DNA from: Algoriphagus faecimaris
GTDB lineage: Bacteria > Bacteroidota > Bacteroidia > Cytophagales > Cyclobacteriaceae
Direction of reading: 5' to 3'
Assembly: GCF_900101705.1 (NCBI RefSeq)
Contig: NZ_FNAC01000009.1
Span: forward strand, 62,001 to 126,000
Length of the DNA: 64,000 nt
The notes beneath the pieces are model-generated. The model saw nothing but the letters and a program-made list of their open reading frames with translations. It was not told the DNA's origin and did not search any database. Position numbers and translations under genes: made by a program. Positions 1 through 9,950 of this stretch are shown here, in pieces. How positions within the stretch are numbered: position 1 is the first letter of the stretch; each line of letters starts with the position of its first letter.

Positions 1-3000
1 TTCATTCGTAAGCCTGGAGAACTTGGGTTATTGATTACACTTCTCCAGTTTTGGATATCTTCCAAAGCCTCGACCAGAAGTGGTAAGACCGAAATGTCTG
101 GCAAAGTAGTATCTCGCTTATCACCCCAAGTCACATCAAATTTAACCTTGACAGAGAAGAATAGTACCTTGAACTTCGCTGTACCTTTTGCTCTCCAAGG
201 AGTTGGACCCTCAAGGCTAAACTCAAGCGATAAGCTCAGTAAGGTAGTACTTCCTGCTTTCACTGCCAGTCTTGCTCTGGCATCTGCAATAAATCGGAAG
301 GGAGAGAACTGGAACAAGACATCAAACCCAAACTCGCCGACCACTTTAAACCCGGAAACTCCAAAATAAAAATCAATACCTGCCCCGAACTGAACGGTAT
401 TGGAAGTGACGGCGAAATAACAGCTGAGCGTTAAGCGCGGATTGCCAGATAGAATCTTCAAAGTCAGCCGCTTCATCATTGGGATTTGAAGATGGGTAGG
501 AGGATTGAATCTAGGATGAAACCCGCCCACAGAGATTACAAAATCCGGTTTTGCTCCCCAGCTTATTCTCAAGACCATGTCGCCTTCCAACCCAAAAGTC
601 AGTACCTTAGAATCAAACAGGCTGGCATCAAAACTCAGCATCCCCTTCTCAAAATCAATCATTCCAAGAAATGCGACCTGAATTTTGATCAGGGCGGCAT
701 TTTCATCAGGTAAAATCACCCGCAATACCCCTAAAATCCCAAATCGGACAGGATTGGCAAATTCGATCGCGATCCCTAGGTCTACTCTCAATAAAGTTGG
801 AACACCCCAAGTAATCGCTGCCATGGGTCCCAATACAAATTGATCCCGCTTGACTGGAAAGACCTCTTTAATATCAGTGAGAATCTTATTGATATTAGCT
901 ATTATATTTTTGGGGAAGAGAATATTCTGAATCGTACCCGAGCGAACTCCATCCCTGAGCCGCTCTACCTGAATAGTCCGATGAATCCCCAGGATCCCCC
1001 CAAGTCCTGAAAGGAAAAATCCAAATCCAAGGGCAATTCCTGTCCCAAATTCTACCGAAACGATAAACAAAACCGAAGTTCCTGGCTGTCCATCTGGCAT
1101 TTTACTATTGATGATACCAATTGCGGAGACGGCAAACATATTCATGAAGGAAAGCTCAACAGCTCCAGCATACTCACCCTTTTCATCATCAAAAAATAAG
1201 TATCCTCCCCCGCTGAATACAGGAGTATCGAGGGCAACTCCCAAGCCAGTTGGAGGCTTAAACCTTACATCAATATTGACTATACCAAAATTTGCATTAC
1301 CCTGAGGAATTCCATTGTTGATGATGGCTTTGGTCAGTGTCGCTTCTATCCCAAGCCCTTCCACAGATGCGGCCACAGGACCTAAAACTATGCTTGCTCC
1401 CGAAAAGGAAATCCCCAGATCTGTTCCTGATGCATTATTGTTTTTATAGGTGATTTTGATCGCATCCAAACTGACTGCATTTCCAAACTTCCCATTTACA
1501 GGAATTAATGCCTCACTTTGCGCTCCACCAAAGGAAACGCTCAGGCCTGAAGGCCAACGGATATCAAGGTCGATATCAAAGGAATTTCCAAACTGTAACT
1601 CTTTTAGGTTAATCTGACTTGGGAGCAGATTATCCATTCCCGGAATTACTATTTGATTTTCGATTAAACCACCTAAAATAAAATCCCATTCATTGGAAGC
1701 TGTTCTACTTAAGCCAATTTTACTGAGATAAATCCGGACAATACTTGGCACATCGACCACTTTGAGTGCATTGGTACTTGGGGTGACCTCACCCAGTACA
1801 TGAAATGCCCCCTCACTATCGATCATAATATCCACTGCGATAGCTGTTGAATCCCCTCCAAGGCCCTCTAGTTCAAGTTCACCCTTTAATTCTACACTGA
1901 TGTCTGAACCGGTTTTTTCGACTTCTACAGAAGAAATCGAAATTTTGACATTTCCGAGATGGAATACAGCCGTACTTGCAATAGATCCGGTAAAATTACT
2001 TTTAGAAGGAACTGTGAAATTTATTTCCACTTTGGCCTGCTGATCACTCGCATCCCTCAAACCTGGTATTTCAAGCTCTCCTTCAAAAGCAAATGGATAC
2101 TCCAAACTGTCAGGGGTAAAACTTAAGTTCAGCGTTTTAAGCGTAAAGGCAAATCCACCAACTTTGATTTTTTGATCTTGACTGAGTGAAATCTGGTATT
2201 TCTTAGTCGATTGCTCGTAGCTGAAGCCGATAGCTATCTCTGCTGGCCCCGAACCATTTTCTTGCTCAAATCCCGAGAATCCCAAGCCCGCCACGGCAGT
2301 GATGCTTTCCAAATCTCCACTTAAAATCTGTAAATCAAATTTCTCTATGAATAGACTGACATCCCCCAGCTTGAGCTCGGTACGCTGCTCATCAGGATTC
2401 GCTTTAATGATATAGTCATTTCCATCCGAAAGCTGGAATTCAAAATCCAGCTCATCATGCCCGGGTTCACATGCAGGAATTTTCAGATTGCCCGCAAAAA
2501 TCGCATCAGTCAATGTGCTATTTTGAATCGAAAATCCAAATTGGCTGAAATTAAAGTCAATATCCCCGATTTTAAACGTGGGCAGAGAGGTAGCAACAAA
2601 TGCCAACTTATTAATTGCTTTGGTATAGCTTATCGAAACCCCGACAAAACTATCGCCTCCCGGCAACTTAAACTGTGCTTGACCACTGATCGACTGTAGA
2701 CCTGATTCCTGAACAAGGAGTTCAAAATCCAAGTCTTTTAATTCTAATCCACTACCCTTTAATATTCCAGATGATGCGATTTCTACCGTGTAGGAGTCTC
2801 CTTCGTTTTCAACTTCGAAGGCATAATTCAAACTACCTCCACTAGTAAAAACAGGCATGACCATCGTCCCACTGAGATTGGCAGATTCAAATGCCCCGTT
2901 CTTAATTAAAAAAGCCAATGAGGCGATATTTAGGGTGAATACAGCCAAATCTACCGGTGGCAAGGAAGATGCTGACAGCTCAAAAATTTCATCTCCATTT

Positions 3001-5945
3001 TTAGAATAATCAACCTGAACCGCAAATGGCTGATCGGTTTGACTAATTTCAGGAATATAAAACTTCGCCCCTCCAGTGGCATTCTTGACCGTACCATTCT
3101 CCACTTCGATATTCAGTCCCAAATCACTCAATTCAAAAATCCCGAAATTAGCGGTTTGGCCTACTCCGTTGATTTTAATTTCATAGGAAGAATCAGACTG
3201 AATTTCAAGATCGAAGGCCACAGGATTACCATCAAAGACAGGAATGGTGATTTCGCCGTTGATCTCAGCCGAATAGCTCTGATCTTTAACAGTCTCAATT
3301 CTGATTTTTTCAAACTGAAGATTGAAACTTTCTAGATCGGCAGAAACATCATTCAGCTGAATGATAAAAGTGTGCTCACTTCCGTTTTTCTCAAAGGAAA
3401 TATTAAAACTAAAAGAATCATCTAAACCAGGGATCAAAAGCGATCCTCCCCCATTGACCGATTTAAGCTCTTTATCCTCGACCTTTAATTCGAAGTTTGA
3501 AAATGACAGACTGAGAGGGCCAAATTCGATGGTATTTTGACTTGGTTCTCCACTGAGTTTGATTTCATATCCTTTTCCATTGTCATCTACTTCCAAGGCA
3601 AACTGAATACCTGCCCCGCCAGTAGCGTCAGGGAGTCTGAAATTACCCGATGCTTGTCCATGGTGAAAACCTCCATGCCTTATTTCAAAATCCAAGGATG
3701 AAATATGAAGCGCTCCACCATATAATTGGACATTCACAGGATTCTGCGATTCGATCTTATATTGATCCAACGCCCGGAAATACTTAAATGAAATCTGCGA
3801 AGCTGAATTAAAAACTGGAATCTGCAACTCACCGCTCCCTGAAAAATCCTGAAGGACACCATTGTCCACTTCCAGCTCTAAATCCAACTGTCTCAATTCA
3901 AAGTCTCCAAATCTCACCAGTTGAGCTCCGCTGTCCACTTCGATTTGATAAGTTTTGCTTCGATCAAAATTGACTTCAAAATCCAGTTCTCCCCCCTCCT
4001 CAAAAACCGGGAGAGTCAAGCTTCCACTAGCCGAGGCTTGAAATTGCTGTCCTTTTTCAACGCGTAGATTCAACTGAGTGAAGCTTAGTCTAAAGCCTTC
4101 AATAGCTGCTTCTACATCATTGAGTTGAATTTCATAGATTGCACTTGAGCCATTTAATTGAGCAGAAAAGTCAAAGTCAAATGCCTGACTCAGCCCCGGT
4201 AGAAGCAGCTGACCTTCACCTTCAATACTCTCAAGCTGCTTATTAACTACGTGCAAGTCAAAGGAATTCAGGGCTAAGGTTAAAGAGCCAAAAACCAACT
4301 GATTATCCTGAGGACTACCCGTCAATTGGATATGAAAATCATCCCCCTGATTTGCTATATCGAGATTAAAATTAATCCCAGCACCATCAGTGGTATCAGG
4401 CAGCTTGAGCTTTCCGGTGATTTGACTATTGGTAAAAGCATTGTTGACAAAAAGGAATCGAATCTGTGAAAACTCCAGTTTGCATCCTGCCACTTCAGGG
4501 GTGCCAAAATCGCTGACGGCTATGGTCAGATTTTCATTGGAAGCAGTACGAGCAAATTGAATGTCAACCTGTATAGGCGTACCGGACGTGATCTCAGGCA
4601 TAGTCAATTCCCCATTTCCAGTCACGTCTTGAAGTGATTCGTTTTCATACAGCATTTCGTATTGCTGAAGATTCAATTCAAAACCGCCGTACCTAAGGGG
4701 TTGGCTGGATGGGTTACTGACTTGAAGTTTATATCGACTTGTAGCCGTATTCTCAAAATTCAATTTGAAATCCAGTTGACCATCGTCAAACAAAGGCAGC
4801 TTCACTTTCCCCTCCCACTTGCTTTCGTTTAGCGTGCCATTTTTATTAATTCTTATGAAAACCTCATCAAAAGTCACAGTTCCAAATCCAATTGGAACGG
4901 GATTGAAAGCCGCCCCCGTAAACTCAAAATGGGGATCCAAATAGGCAAAAGAAAACGTGGTCTTGACTGGGCTTTGGGCATTAGAGTCAGTAAACCCAGG
5001 TAGCTCTACCCAGCCGCGGATATCTACTGTGCTGGCTGATGAAGGACTGGTGACGACTTCTATTTTTTCAAAGAAAACAGAGATACTTCCTTTTTTTAAT
5101 TCTTTGCCCTGGGGATTTTGAGCCTGATATTTTACCTCACCGCTATTGAGGAGTGCGATACCAAAATCAATTTTTCCATTGTCTAAAAAATCAAAAACAA
5201 GCTCACCTGAAATCAGAGTCCCTGCTTGAAAATCTCCATTTTGAATCACTAGGGTGACATTGCTAAGGGTGGCTTGAATACCCTGTAAACGGGCTGCAGG
5301 AATATTTTGAGCTGTTCCATTAAACACCCCATTTCCATAGGCCAAATTCAAATCCAATATATGAGGACCCGATCCATCTTCTTTTTCTAGATCTGGAAGT
5401 AGTAACTCAACTCCGCATTGCAGTTGGGATAGTTGTGCCAGCGTAAAGGTCAAAGAAGTGGAAACGATTTTCACATCCACGCCATGGACTTTGGCCTCAA
5501 TAACTTGAGTCTGGTTGATAGAAAACTCTTTCGCTCCATTATTGTCATCAATTACCAGTTCAAATGGTATTTTAGACAATTGATCAGTCACTTTATCTCT
5601 AAAAGACTGTAACTCCGTCTCTGCTTCTATAAGAAACTCATCGATCTGACTTGTGGATTCATTCAGTTTAATTTGGAATTTCTTCAGAACAGATTCTAAC
5701 TCATATAGAAAAAAATCTTGGGGATTACCCAAAAGATCATCAACTGCTTCAATGATATATTGATTGGCTACTTTACTTATATCTACTGGTATTTTGATTG
5801 GAAGATCGGCATCATCCTTGAAATGTTCGAGAACCATTTCAGCCGTATCTGAGGGGTTGGAAAGCACTTGATCCAATTGTCCCTTGAGCTGACTTATTCC
5901 AGAATCTGAAAGCAGCGACTCAAAAGGTAAGTTGATTACAGCCAT
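1..5945 (-). CDS. Giant repeat protein with DUF6603-like C-terminal region (partial, 3' end outside window)
   Basis: An uninterrupted minus-strand frame begins at ATG 5945 (MAVINLPFESLLSD) and is still open at base 1, giving at least 1981 residues. No signal peptide is visible. Residues about 1-150 look helical and charged. From about residue 230 to 1370 there are roughly 18 beta-rich repeats of about 64 residues with a core like FG.L.L..L.L...NG......G.G.L.IP.F. The part after about residue 1450 has hydrophobic Gly-rich segments and a stretch (NPRLTLSCYFAVTSNTVQFG) that I recognise as typical of DUF6603 proteins; this family name is from memory. Function unknown: a large, repetitive, possibly elongated beta structure. 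No neighbour on this side gives context, and the next gene (porin) is separated by a terminator. Confidence 0.8.
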   Translation of the reverse strand, partial: MAVINLPFESLLSDSGISQLKGQLDQVLSNPSDTAEMVLEHFKDDADLPIKIPVDISKVANQYIIEAVDDLLGNPQDFFLYELESVLKKFQIKLNESTSQIDEFLIEAETELQSFRDKVTDQLSKIPFELVIDDNNGAKEFSINQTQVIEAKVHGVDVKIVSTSLTFTLAQLSQLQCGVELLLPDLEKEDGSGPHILDLNLAYGNGVFNGTAQNIPAARLQGIQATLSNVTLVIQNGDFQAGTLISGELVFDFLDNGKIDFGIALLNSGEVKYQAQNPQGKELKKGSISVFFEKIEVVTSPSSASTVDIRGWVELPGFTDSNAQSPVKTTFSFAYLDPHFEFTGAAFNPVPIGFGTVTFDEVFIRINKNGTLNESKWEGKVKLPLFDDGQLDFKLNFENTATSRYKLQVSNPSSQPLRYGGFELNLQQYEMLYENESLQDVTGNGELTMPEITSGTPIQVDIQFARTASNENLTIAVSDFGTPEVAGCKLEFSQIRFLFVNNAFTNSQITGKLKLPDTTDGAGINFNLDIANQGDDFHIQLTGSPQDNQLVFGSLTLALNSFDLHVVNKQLESIEGEGQLLLPGLSQAFDFDFSAQLNGSSAIYEIQLNDVEAAIEGFRLSFTQLNLRVEKGQQFQASASGSLTLPVFEEGGELDFEVNFDRSKTYQIEVDSGAQLVRFGDFELRQLDLELEVDNGVLQDFSGSGELQIPVFNSASQISFKYFRALDQYKIESQNPVNVQLYGGALHISSLDFEIRHGGFHHGQASGNFRLPDATGGAGIQFALEVDDNGKGYEIKLSGEPSQNTIEFGPLSLSFSNFELKVEDKELKSVNGGGSLLIPGLDDSFSFNISFEKNGSEHTFIIQLNDVSADLESFNLQFEKIRIETVKDQSYSAEINGEITIPVFDGNPVAFDLEIQSDSSYEIKINGVGQTANFGIFELSDLGLNIEVENGTVKNATGGAKFYIPEISQTDQPFAVQVDYSKNGDEIFELSASSLPPVDLAVFTLNIASLAFLIKNGAFESANLSGTMVMPVFTSGGSLNYAFEVENEGDSYTVEIASSGILKGSGLELKDLDFELLVQESGLQSISGQAQFKLPGGDSFVGVSISYTKAINKLAFVATSLPTFKIGDIDFNFSQFGFSIQNSTLTDAIFAGNLKIPACEPGHDELDFEFQLSDGNDYIIKANPDEQRTELKLGDVSLFIEKFDLQILSGDLESITAVAGLGFSGFEQENGSGPAEIAIGFSYEQSTKKYQISLSQDQKIKVGGFAFTLKTLNLSFTPDSLEYPFAFEGELEIPGLRDASDQQAKVEINFTVPSKSNFTGSIASTAVFHLGNVKISISSVEVEKTGSDISVELKGELELEGLGGDSTAIAVDIMIDSEGAFHVLGEVTPSTNALKVVDVPSIVRIYLSKIGLSRTASNEWDFILGGLIENQIVIPGMDNLLPSQINLKELQFGNSFDIDLDIRWPSGLSVSFGGAQSEALIPVNGKFGNAVSLDAIKITYKNNNASGTDLGISFSGASIVLGPVAASVEGLGIEATLTKAIINNGIPQGNANFGIVNIDVRFKPPTGLGVALDTPVFSGGGYLFFDDEKGEYAGAVELSFMNMFAVSAIGIINSKMPDGQPGTSVLFIVSVEFGTGIALGFGFFLSGLGGILGIHRTIQVERLRDGVRSGTIQNILFPKNIIANINKILTDIKEVFPVKRDQFVLGPMAAITWGVPTLLRVDLGIAIEFANPVRFGILGVLRVILPDENAALIKIQVAFLGMIDFEKGMLSFDASLFDSKVLTFGLEGDMVLRISWGAKPDFVISVGGFHPRFNPPTHLQIPMMKRLTLKILSGNPRLTLSCYFAVTSNTVQFGAGIDFYFGVSGFKVVGEFGFDVLFQFSPFRFIADARARLAVKAGSTTLLSLSLEFSLEGPTPWRAKGTAKFKVLFFSVKVKFDVTWGDKRDTTLPDISVLPLLVEALEDIQNWRSVINNPSSPGLRM
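1850..5250 (-). repeat. About 18 tandem protein repeats of ~64 residues with a four-unit super-repeat
   Basis: Within the giant gene, units recur with a hallmark glycine-then-hydrophobic-proline string such as GELTMPEI, GKLKLPDT, GQLLLPGL, GSLTLPVF, GELQIPVF, GNFRLPDA, GSLLIPGL. Four consecutive units ending near 4381 and the next four ending near 3613 are clearly paralogous as a block (for example LPDTTDGAGI versus LPDATGGAGI, and IQLNDVEA versus IQLNDVSA), so a block of about 256 residues (768 bp) was duplicated. Unit boundaries are read by eye. Confidence 0.7.
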
Positions 5946-6181
5946 AAAAGTAGTGGTTTCAAAAATTCAACAAAAACACAACAGTTTGAATCTAAGGAGA
6001 TTATATTGAAAATAAAAAATTTATAATCAGATTTTTTTAAGAAAGAATCAATTATAAAATATAATACAACCCATAAATAATTCTGTCCATTGATCAATTA
6101 GTAAAATTCAATTTTATTTAGAAAAGTGATACTTCTGCTTAAAAAGGTTGTTTTGACAATCCAAAAAACCACTTGAAACTA

Positions 6182-6213
6182 AAAAAGACGAACCCTCAGG
6201 AATTCGTCTTTTT
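6182..6213. terminator. Bidirectional hairpin terminator
   Basis: An 11-bp perfect stem (AAAAAGACGAA / TTCGTCTTTTT) with a 10-nt loop, A-rich on one side and T-rich on the other. It lies 20 bases past the porin stop and could end the porin transcript. The rest of the 5946-6232 gap is AT-rich with no further gene seen. Confidence 0.8.
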
Positions 6214-6232
6214 AATAAATAAACAAGTTTTT

Positions 6233-7447
6233 CTAGAAATTCACCTGCGCCTGAATTCGCAACAAACTCCCTCTTTGGCGATTGTTGGGATTAGATGAGT
6301 TTTCGAAAGTTCGGTCTGAGATGGTATACATAGTTACGAGTTCGAAGTTGGGATTAAACTGCCATTCTACACCCAATTCAAATTCTTTTACCCGGTGACG
6401 GGTAGCATCCAATTCAAACTTTTTCCCTCCCTTATAATAATGGTAACGAGCGAAAGGAATAAAAAGCTTATCACCTGTTTTCCATTGGTAATTGACCAAA
6501 GCATATCCACCACTCAGTGGTGCATCCACAACATCATCTGTCGCTGGGTTATATTCAGGCCCCCTTCCCCAGTTATATTCTAGCTGAAAACCAAAAGGCT
6601 GAGGATAAAGAACGAAAGTCGGTCCATAGCGATACTCCCTAAATTCATTTTGATCCAAGTCCAAAGGCGAACTTCGCTGAACGATATATTTCCCTGTATA
6701 CCCCTGAAATGAAGTTTCAAAAATTTGTCCTGACGGCAGTAAAAATGGATAGGTAAGACGTGAGACTACATGGACGCTCCTATCTTTATCTTGGGCATTG
6801 GGACCTTGTCCATTATAAATTCCAAATCCAAACATCCCATAATCCCCAGAACCTTTAAGTCCTGAAGACACCAAGTAACTAAATCGCTTTCTTATTTCCT
6901 GAGGCGCATAATAAAAGAACACGCCCGATTCCCGTTCATTGGGAACCGCAGAGTTCATCCCGTCATGTCTATCAAGGGGCAGGCGGTTTTGGCTTGATTG
7001 CATATTTTCAAAACCAAAGGGCACTTTTGACTGGCCTATTCGCAGGCGAAATTCTTGCTTGGGATCCAAGGCCACATCAAAGTACGCATCTCTGATTTGA
7101 GCAAAATTACCGCCGCCGGAAGCAAAATCCGGCTGAATATAAACATAAACTCGCTCATGGACTTGACCATAAAAGACCAGGCGGATTCGACGGAAGAAGA
7201 AACCTCCTCCATCTCCTCCCCAGGACTTGTCGCATTGGTCGCACATGAGATTCGGGTTAGTTTCAAACAGCCCATTGTACCTAAGTTGAGCATAACCGCG
7301 TAGTCGCAGCTTTTCATACCAGCCCTTTGCAGGAGTAGCCTGTTCGGAGTCGTTGGATAGCAGTGAATCACCTTGCACGTCCCTTGCAAAAACGGCAGAT
7401 AGTGACATCATCACCAGGATGATAGCCATCGCGAAGAGTCTTCGCAT
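6233..7447 (-). CDS. Phosphate-selective porin O/P family outer-membrane protein
   Basis: 404 residues with a signal peptide (residues 1-21, cleavage after AVFA). The mature part has the alternating aromatic/charged strands of a 16-18-strand barrel and ends in a terminal phenylalanine (LLRIQAQVNF), as expected for Bam-dependent barrels. The KLRLRGYAQLRYN start and GFFFRRIRLVFYGQVHERVYVYIQPDF stretch are typical of the OprP/OprO (Pfam porin_O_P) family of Bacteroidota. Substrate is uncertain: the family name reflects Pseudomonas OprP, and no phosphate uptake or regulator genes are adjacent, so it may simply be an anion or general porin. Monocistronic between a terminator and a 235-bp gap (7448-7682) in which I see no gene. 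Confidence 0.8.
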   Translation of the reverse strand: MRRLFAMAIILVMMSLSAVFARDVQGDSLLSNDSEQATPAKGWYEKLRLRGYAQLRYNGLFETNPNLMCDQCDKSWGGDGGGFFFRRIRLVFYGQVHERVYVYIQPDFASGGGNFAQIRDAYFDVALDPKQEFRLRIGQSKVPFGFENMQSSQNRLPLDRHDGMNSAVPNERESGVFFYYAPQEIRKRFSYLVSSGLKGSGDYGMFGFGIYNGQGPNAQDKDRSVHVVSRLTYPFLLPSGQIFETSFQGYTGKYIVQRSSPLDLDQNEFREYRYGPTFVLYPQPFGFQLEYNWGRGPEYNPATDDVVDAPLSGGYALVNYQWKTGDKLFIPFARYHYYKGGKKFELDATRHRVKEFELGVEWQFNPNFELVTMYTISDRTFENSSNPNNRQRGSLLRIQAQVNF

Positions 7448-7682
7448 ATCAGAAATAGTAATAGGTGTTATAAATTGTACAGCGAGACAAAGGTCTGGCT
7501 TAAAAATGTCTAAATAATGAACCCAATATTATCAAATCATTATATAAACTAATTATACAATATGTTGAAAAGCAAGAAGAAGATCCCCAAATCACTGATT
7601 TAGAACATTTAACAATTATTTAATCCATTACCTTAATGTGAATCTTAAAAACCATATTAATAAATTATTAGAATTATGTTAA

Positions 7683-8348
7683 CTAGAATGTTTGGTTTTG
7701 CAGGTATTCCATAAGCATCTCAGGCTCGAGCCCTTGGTAGTTTTCAATGTAATGATGGCATACGGGTAATTCATTTTTTGAATGTGATGATAGCACTCCC
7801 ACTACTTTCATTCCAGCATTTAAACCTGCTGTTACTCCAGAAAATGAATCTTCAAATACCACACAGCCTTGGGGATCGACTCCAAGTTTTTCTGCACTCT
7901 TGAGATAAATCTCAGGATCTGGCTTGTGCCTAGTCACATGCTCACTCGCCATAGCAGATTCGAAATGCCTGAAAAGGTCTAGCTTTCCTGCTATCAACTC
8001 AAGATTGGCCATAGGGGCAGAAGTGGCCACAGCTGTTTTTAAACCTTGGTCTTTTAGTTTTAAAAAGAAGTCCATAAACCCTGAAATTGGTTCGACATGG
8101 TGTTGATAAATATTACGAAAGAGACTTTCCTTTTCATCTTCCAGTTTCAGCAGCTCCTCTCCTTGGATTTTTCTTCCAAAAAAGTGACTCATTATATAGG
8201 AGTTGCTCTTGCCATACATATGAAGAGAAAACTCCTCCTCTGTTGGGAATAAATTTCGCTTTGCAAAAAACTCCTTAAAGGCTAAGGAATGAAAAGGATT
8301 GGTGTGGCAAATCACCCCATCCATATCAAATAAAACTGCTTTGCTCAT
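7683..8348 (-). CDS. HAD-superfamily hydrolase, beta-phosphoglucomutase-like
   Basis: 221 residues. HAD motif I is FDMDGV with nucleophile Asp8 and Asp10; motif II is the Thr/Ser in VATSAP; motif III the Lys in RHKPDPE; motif IV the acidic pair in VFEDSFSG. The cap domain sits between motifs I and II (subclass I), as in beta-phosphoglucomutase and 2-deoxyglucose-6-phosphate phosphatases. Probably a cytosolic sugar-phosphate phosphatase or mutase; substrate cannot be told. Starts 50 bp after the stem of the rocD terminator and is likely its own transcription unit. Confidence 0.8.
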   Translation of the reverse strand: MSKAVLFDMDGVICHTNPFHSLAFKEFFAKRNLFPTEEEFSLHMYGKSNSYIMSHFFGRKIQGEELLKLEDEKESLFRNIYQHHVEPISGFMDFFLKLKDQGLKTAVATSAPMANLELIAGKLDLFRHFESAMASEHVTRHKPDPEIYLKSAEKLGVDPQGCVVFEDSFSGVTAGLNAGMKVVGVLSSHSKNELPVCHHYIENYQGLEPEMLMEYLQNQTF

Positions 8349-8363
8349 GATAATTTTTCAAGG

Positions 8364-8400
8364 AAAAAGGGGCGCTCGGCTTTTTTGCCAAAACACCCCT
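8364..8400 (-). terminator. Terminator after rocD
   Basis: On the minus strand AGGGGTG pairs (one mismatch) with CGCCCCT across a loop that itself contains GGC/GCC pairing, followed by TTTTT. It lies between the rocD stop and the HAD gene. Confidence 0.65.
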
Positions 8401-8425
8401 GCATAATATAAAGATGAATACCTGA

Positions 8426-9691
8426 TTAAAATTCTGATATCACACGCTCGATGATGTCACAGCATTCATGCAGCTGCTCTTCGGTCATCACTAGTGGTGG
8501 AGCAAATCGGATGATATTTCCGTGGGTAGGCTTTGCTAAAAGTCCATTTTCGGCAAGCTTCACACAAATATCCCAAGCGGTGGAGCTCTCCTCAGAGTCA
8601 TTGATGACTACAGCATTCAATAAGCCTTTACCTCTAACTAATTTTGCGATGGAATATTTATCGATCATTTTTTGCATTCGCTCTCGGAAAAGCTCTCCTA
8701 GCCTACGTGCATTTTGAGCCAATTTCTCATCACGAACTACTTCAAGAGCAGCGATAGCTACTTTTGCTCCCAAGGGATTTCCTCCAAAAGTCGATCCGTG
8801 CTGACCCGGCTTGATCACATCCATGATTTCCTTGTCAGCCAATACAGCCGATACAGGATAGAAGCCTCCAGAAATGGCCTTTCCTAAAATCAGCATATCA
8901 GGCTTTGTATAGGTCTTCTGCCGTTCACAATGCCCTTCACAGGCGCAGTTACCACAAACTGCCAAGAGTGAGCCGGTACGCGCTATACCCGTCTGTATCT
9001 CATCTGCAATTAACAATACCTTCTTTTCCGCGCAAGCCTCCTTGGCCTTTCGAATAAAATCATCGGCAGGTGTATACACTCCTGCCTCACCCTGAATAGG
9101 CTCGACTAAGAAAGCCACTACATTCTCCTCGGCAAGGGCTGCCTTGAGAGCAGTGATATTATCATAGGGAATACGAATGAACCCGTCGGTGTAAGGACCG
9201 AAATTCTTGCGAGCATTAGCATCATTTGAAAAAGAAATAATCGTGGTCGTTCTTCCATGGAAGTTATTTTCGGCTACAATTATTTTTGCTTCATTTTCCG
9301 CCACACCCTTCTTTTCATAACCCCACTTACGAGCAATCTTAATGGCAGTCTCTACTCCTTCAGCCCCTGTATTCATCGGTAAGACTTTATCAAAGTCGAA
9401 ATACTCGGTGATGTATTTTTCGAATGGACCTAGGACATCATTATAGAATGCTCTTGAGGTGAGCGTCAGTGTGCCCGCCTGCTCGATTAGAGCATCTTTG
9501 ATCCGAGGGTGGCAGTGCCCTTGGTTGACCGCAGAGTAAGCAGAGAGAAAATCAAAATATTTCTTTCCCTCTACATCCCATAGAAAAACTCCCTCACCTC
9601 TACTGAGCACAACGGGCAGAGGATGATAATTATGTGCGCCGTATTGATCTTCTAAGGCAATTGCCTGTTTGCTTGAAGTGATGGTCTGCAT
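8426..9691 (-). CDS. rocD: Ornithine--oxo-acid transaminase
   Basis: Class-III PLP aminotransferase converting ornithine and 2-oxoglutarate to glutamate-5-semialdehyde. The frame is open to 9763 but the start is placed at 9691 (MQTITSSKQAIALEDQYGAHNYHPLP), where family similarity begins; this leaves 421 residues, slightly longer than usual. Visible motifs: substrate-binding YGAHNYHPLP, GHCHPRI, LIADEIQTGIARTG, and the PLP lysine in LILGKAISGG. The extra length is a cysteine-rich insertion, CGNCACEGHC, at residues 246-255 just before the PLP lysine strand. Divergently oriented to the DUF5522 gene with about 70 bp between starts, which probably holds both promoters. Confidence 0.92.
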   Translation of the reverse strand: MQTITSSKQAIALEDQYGAHNYHPLPVVLSRGEGVFLWDVEGKKYFDFLSAYSAVNQGHCHPRIKDALIEQAGTLTLTSRAFYNDVLGPFEKYITEYFDFDKVLPMNTGAEGVETAIKIARKWGYEKKGVAENEAKIIVAENNFHGRTTTIISFSNDANARKNFGPYTDGFIRIPYDNITALKAALAEENVVAFLVEPIQGEAGVYTPADDFIRKAKEACAEKKVLLIADEIQTGIARTGSLLAVCGNCACEGHCERQKTYTKPDMLILGKAISGGFYPVSAVLADKEIMDVIKPGQHGSTFGGNPLGAKVAIAALEVVRDEKLAQNARRLGELFRERMQKMIDKYSIAKLVRGKGLLNAVVINDSEESSTAWDICVKLAENGLLAKPTHGNIIRFAPPLVMTEEQLHECCDIIERVISEF

Positions 9692-9761
9692 GATTTTGAT
9701 TAATTTTGAGTTTAAAATAATTTCACTTAGGCAAATATAGCAAATGCCTGAGAGGCCTACC

Positions 9762-9920
9762 ATGAAATCAGAAAAGAAGAAAGGGGATTTACCCGAATTG
9801 AGTACAGGCGATTATTATTTCAATGAGCAAGGGCTGATGGTTTTCACGGCCCAATATCATTTGAAACGCGGCTATTGCTGCGGAAATGGATGTCTTCACT
9901 GTCCTTACCGGAAAGGATGA
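9762..9920 (+). CDS. DUF5522 family small cysteine-rich protein
   Basis: 52 residues, MKSEKKKGDLPELSTGDYYF at the start and a C-terminal HLKRGYCCGNGCLHCPY signature with five cysteines (CC-x2-C-x2-C type), which I recognise as the DUF5522 family of small Bacteroidota proteins. The cysteine cluster suggests a metal or Fe-S site, but function is not known. It is divergent from rocD and precedes the ribosomal protein operon by about 100 bp. It is below most ORF length cut-offs. Confidence 0.75.
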   Translation: MKSEKKKGDLPELSTGDYYFNEQGLMVFTAQYHLKRGYCCGNGCLHCPYRKG

Positions 9921-9950
9921 AATTATAGGGGATATTTTTATGGGGCTTTG

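Noticed and set aside
31-3335. Several short plus-strand open frames in the first 3.3 kb
   Set aside because: All are antisense to the giant minus-strand gene, which stays open across the whole stretch and shows clear protein repeats.
9692-9763. N-terminal extension of RocD to 9763
   Set aside because: The added 24 residues are hydrophobic and unlike the family, and they cover the promoter region shared with the divergent DUF5522 gene.
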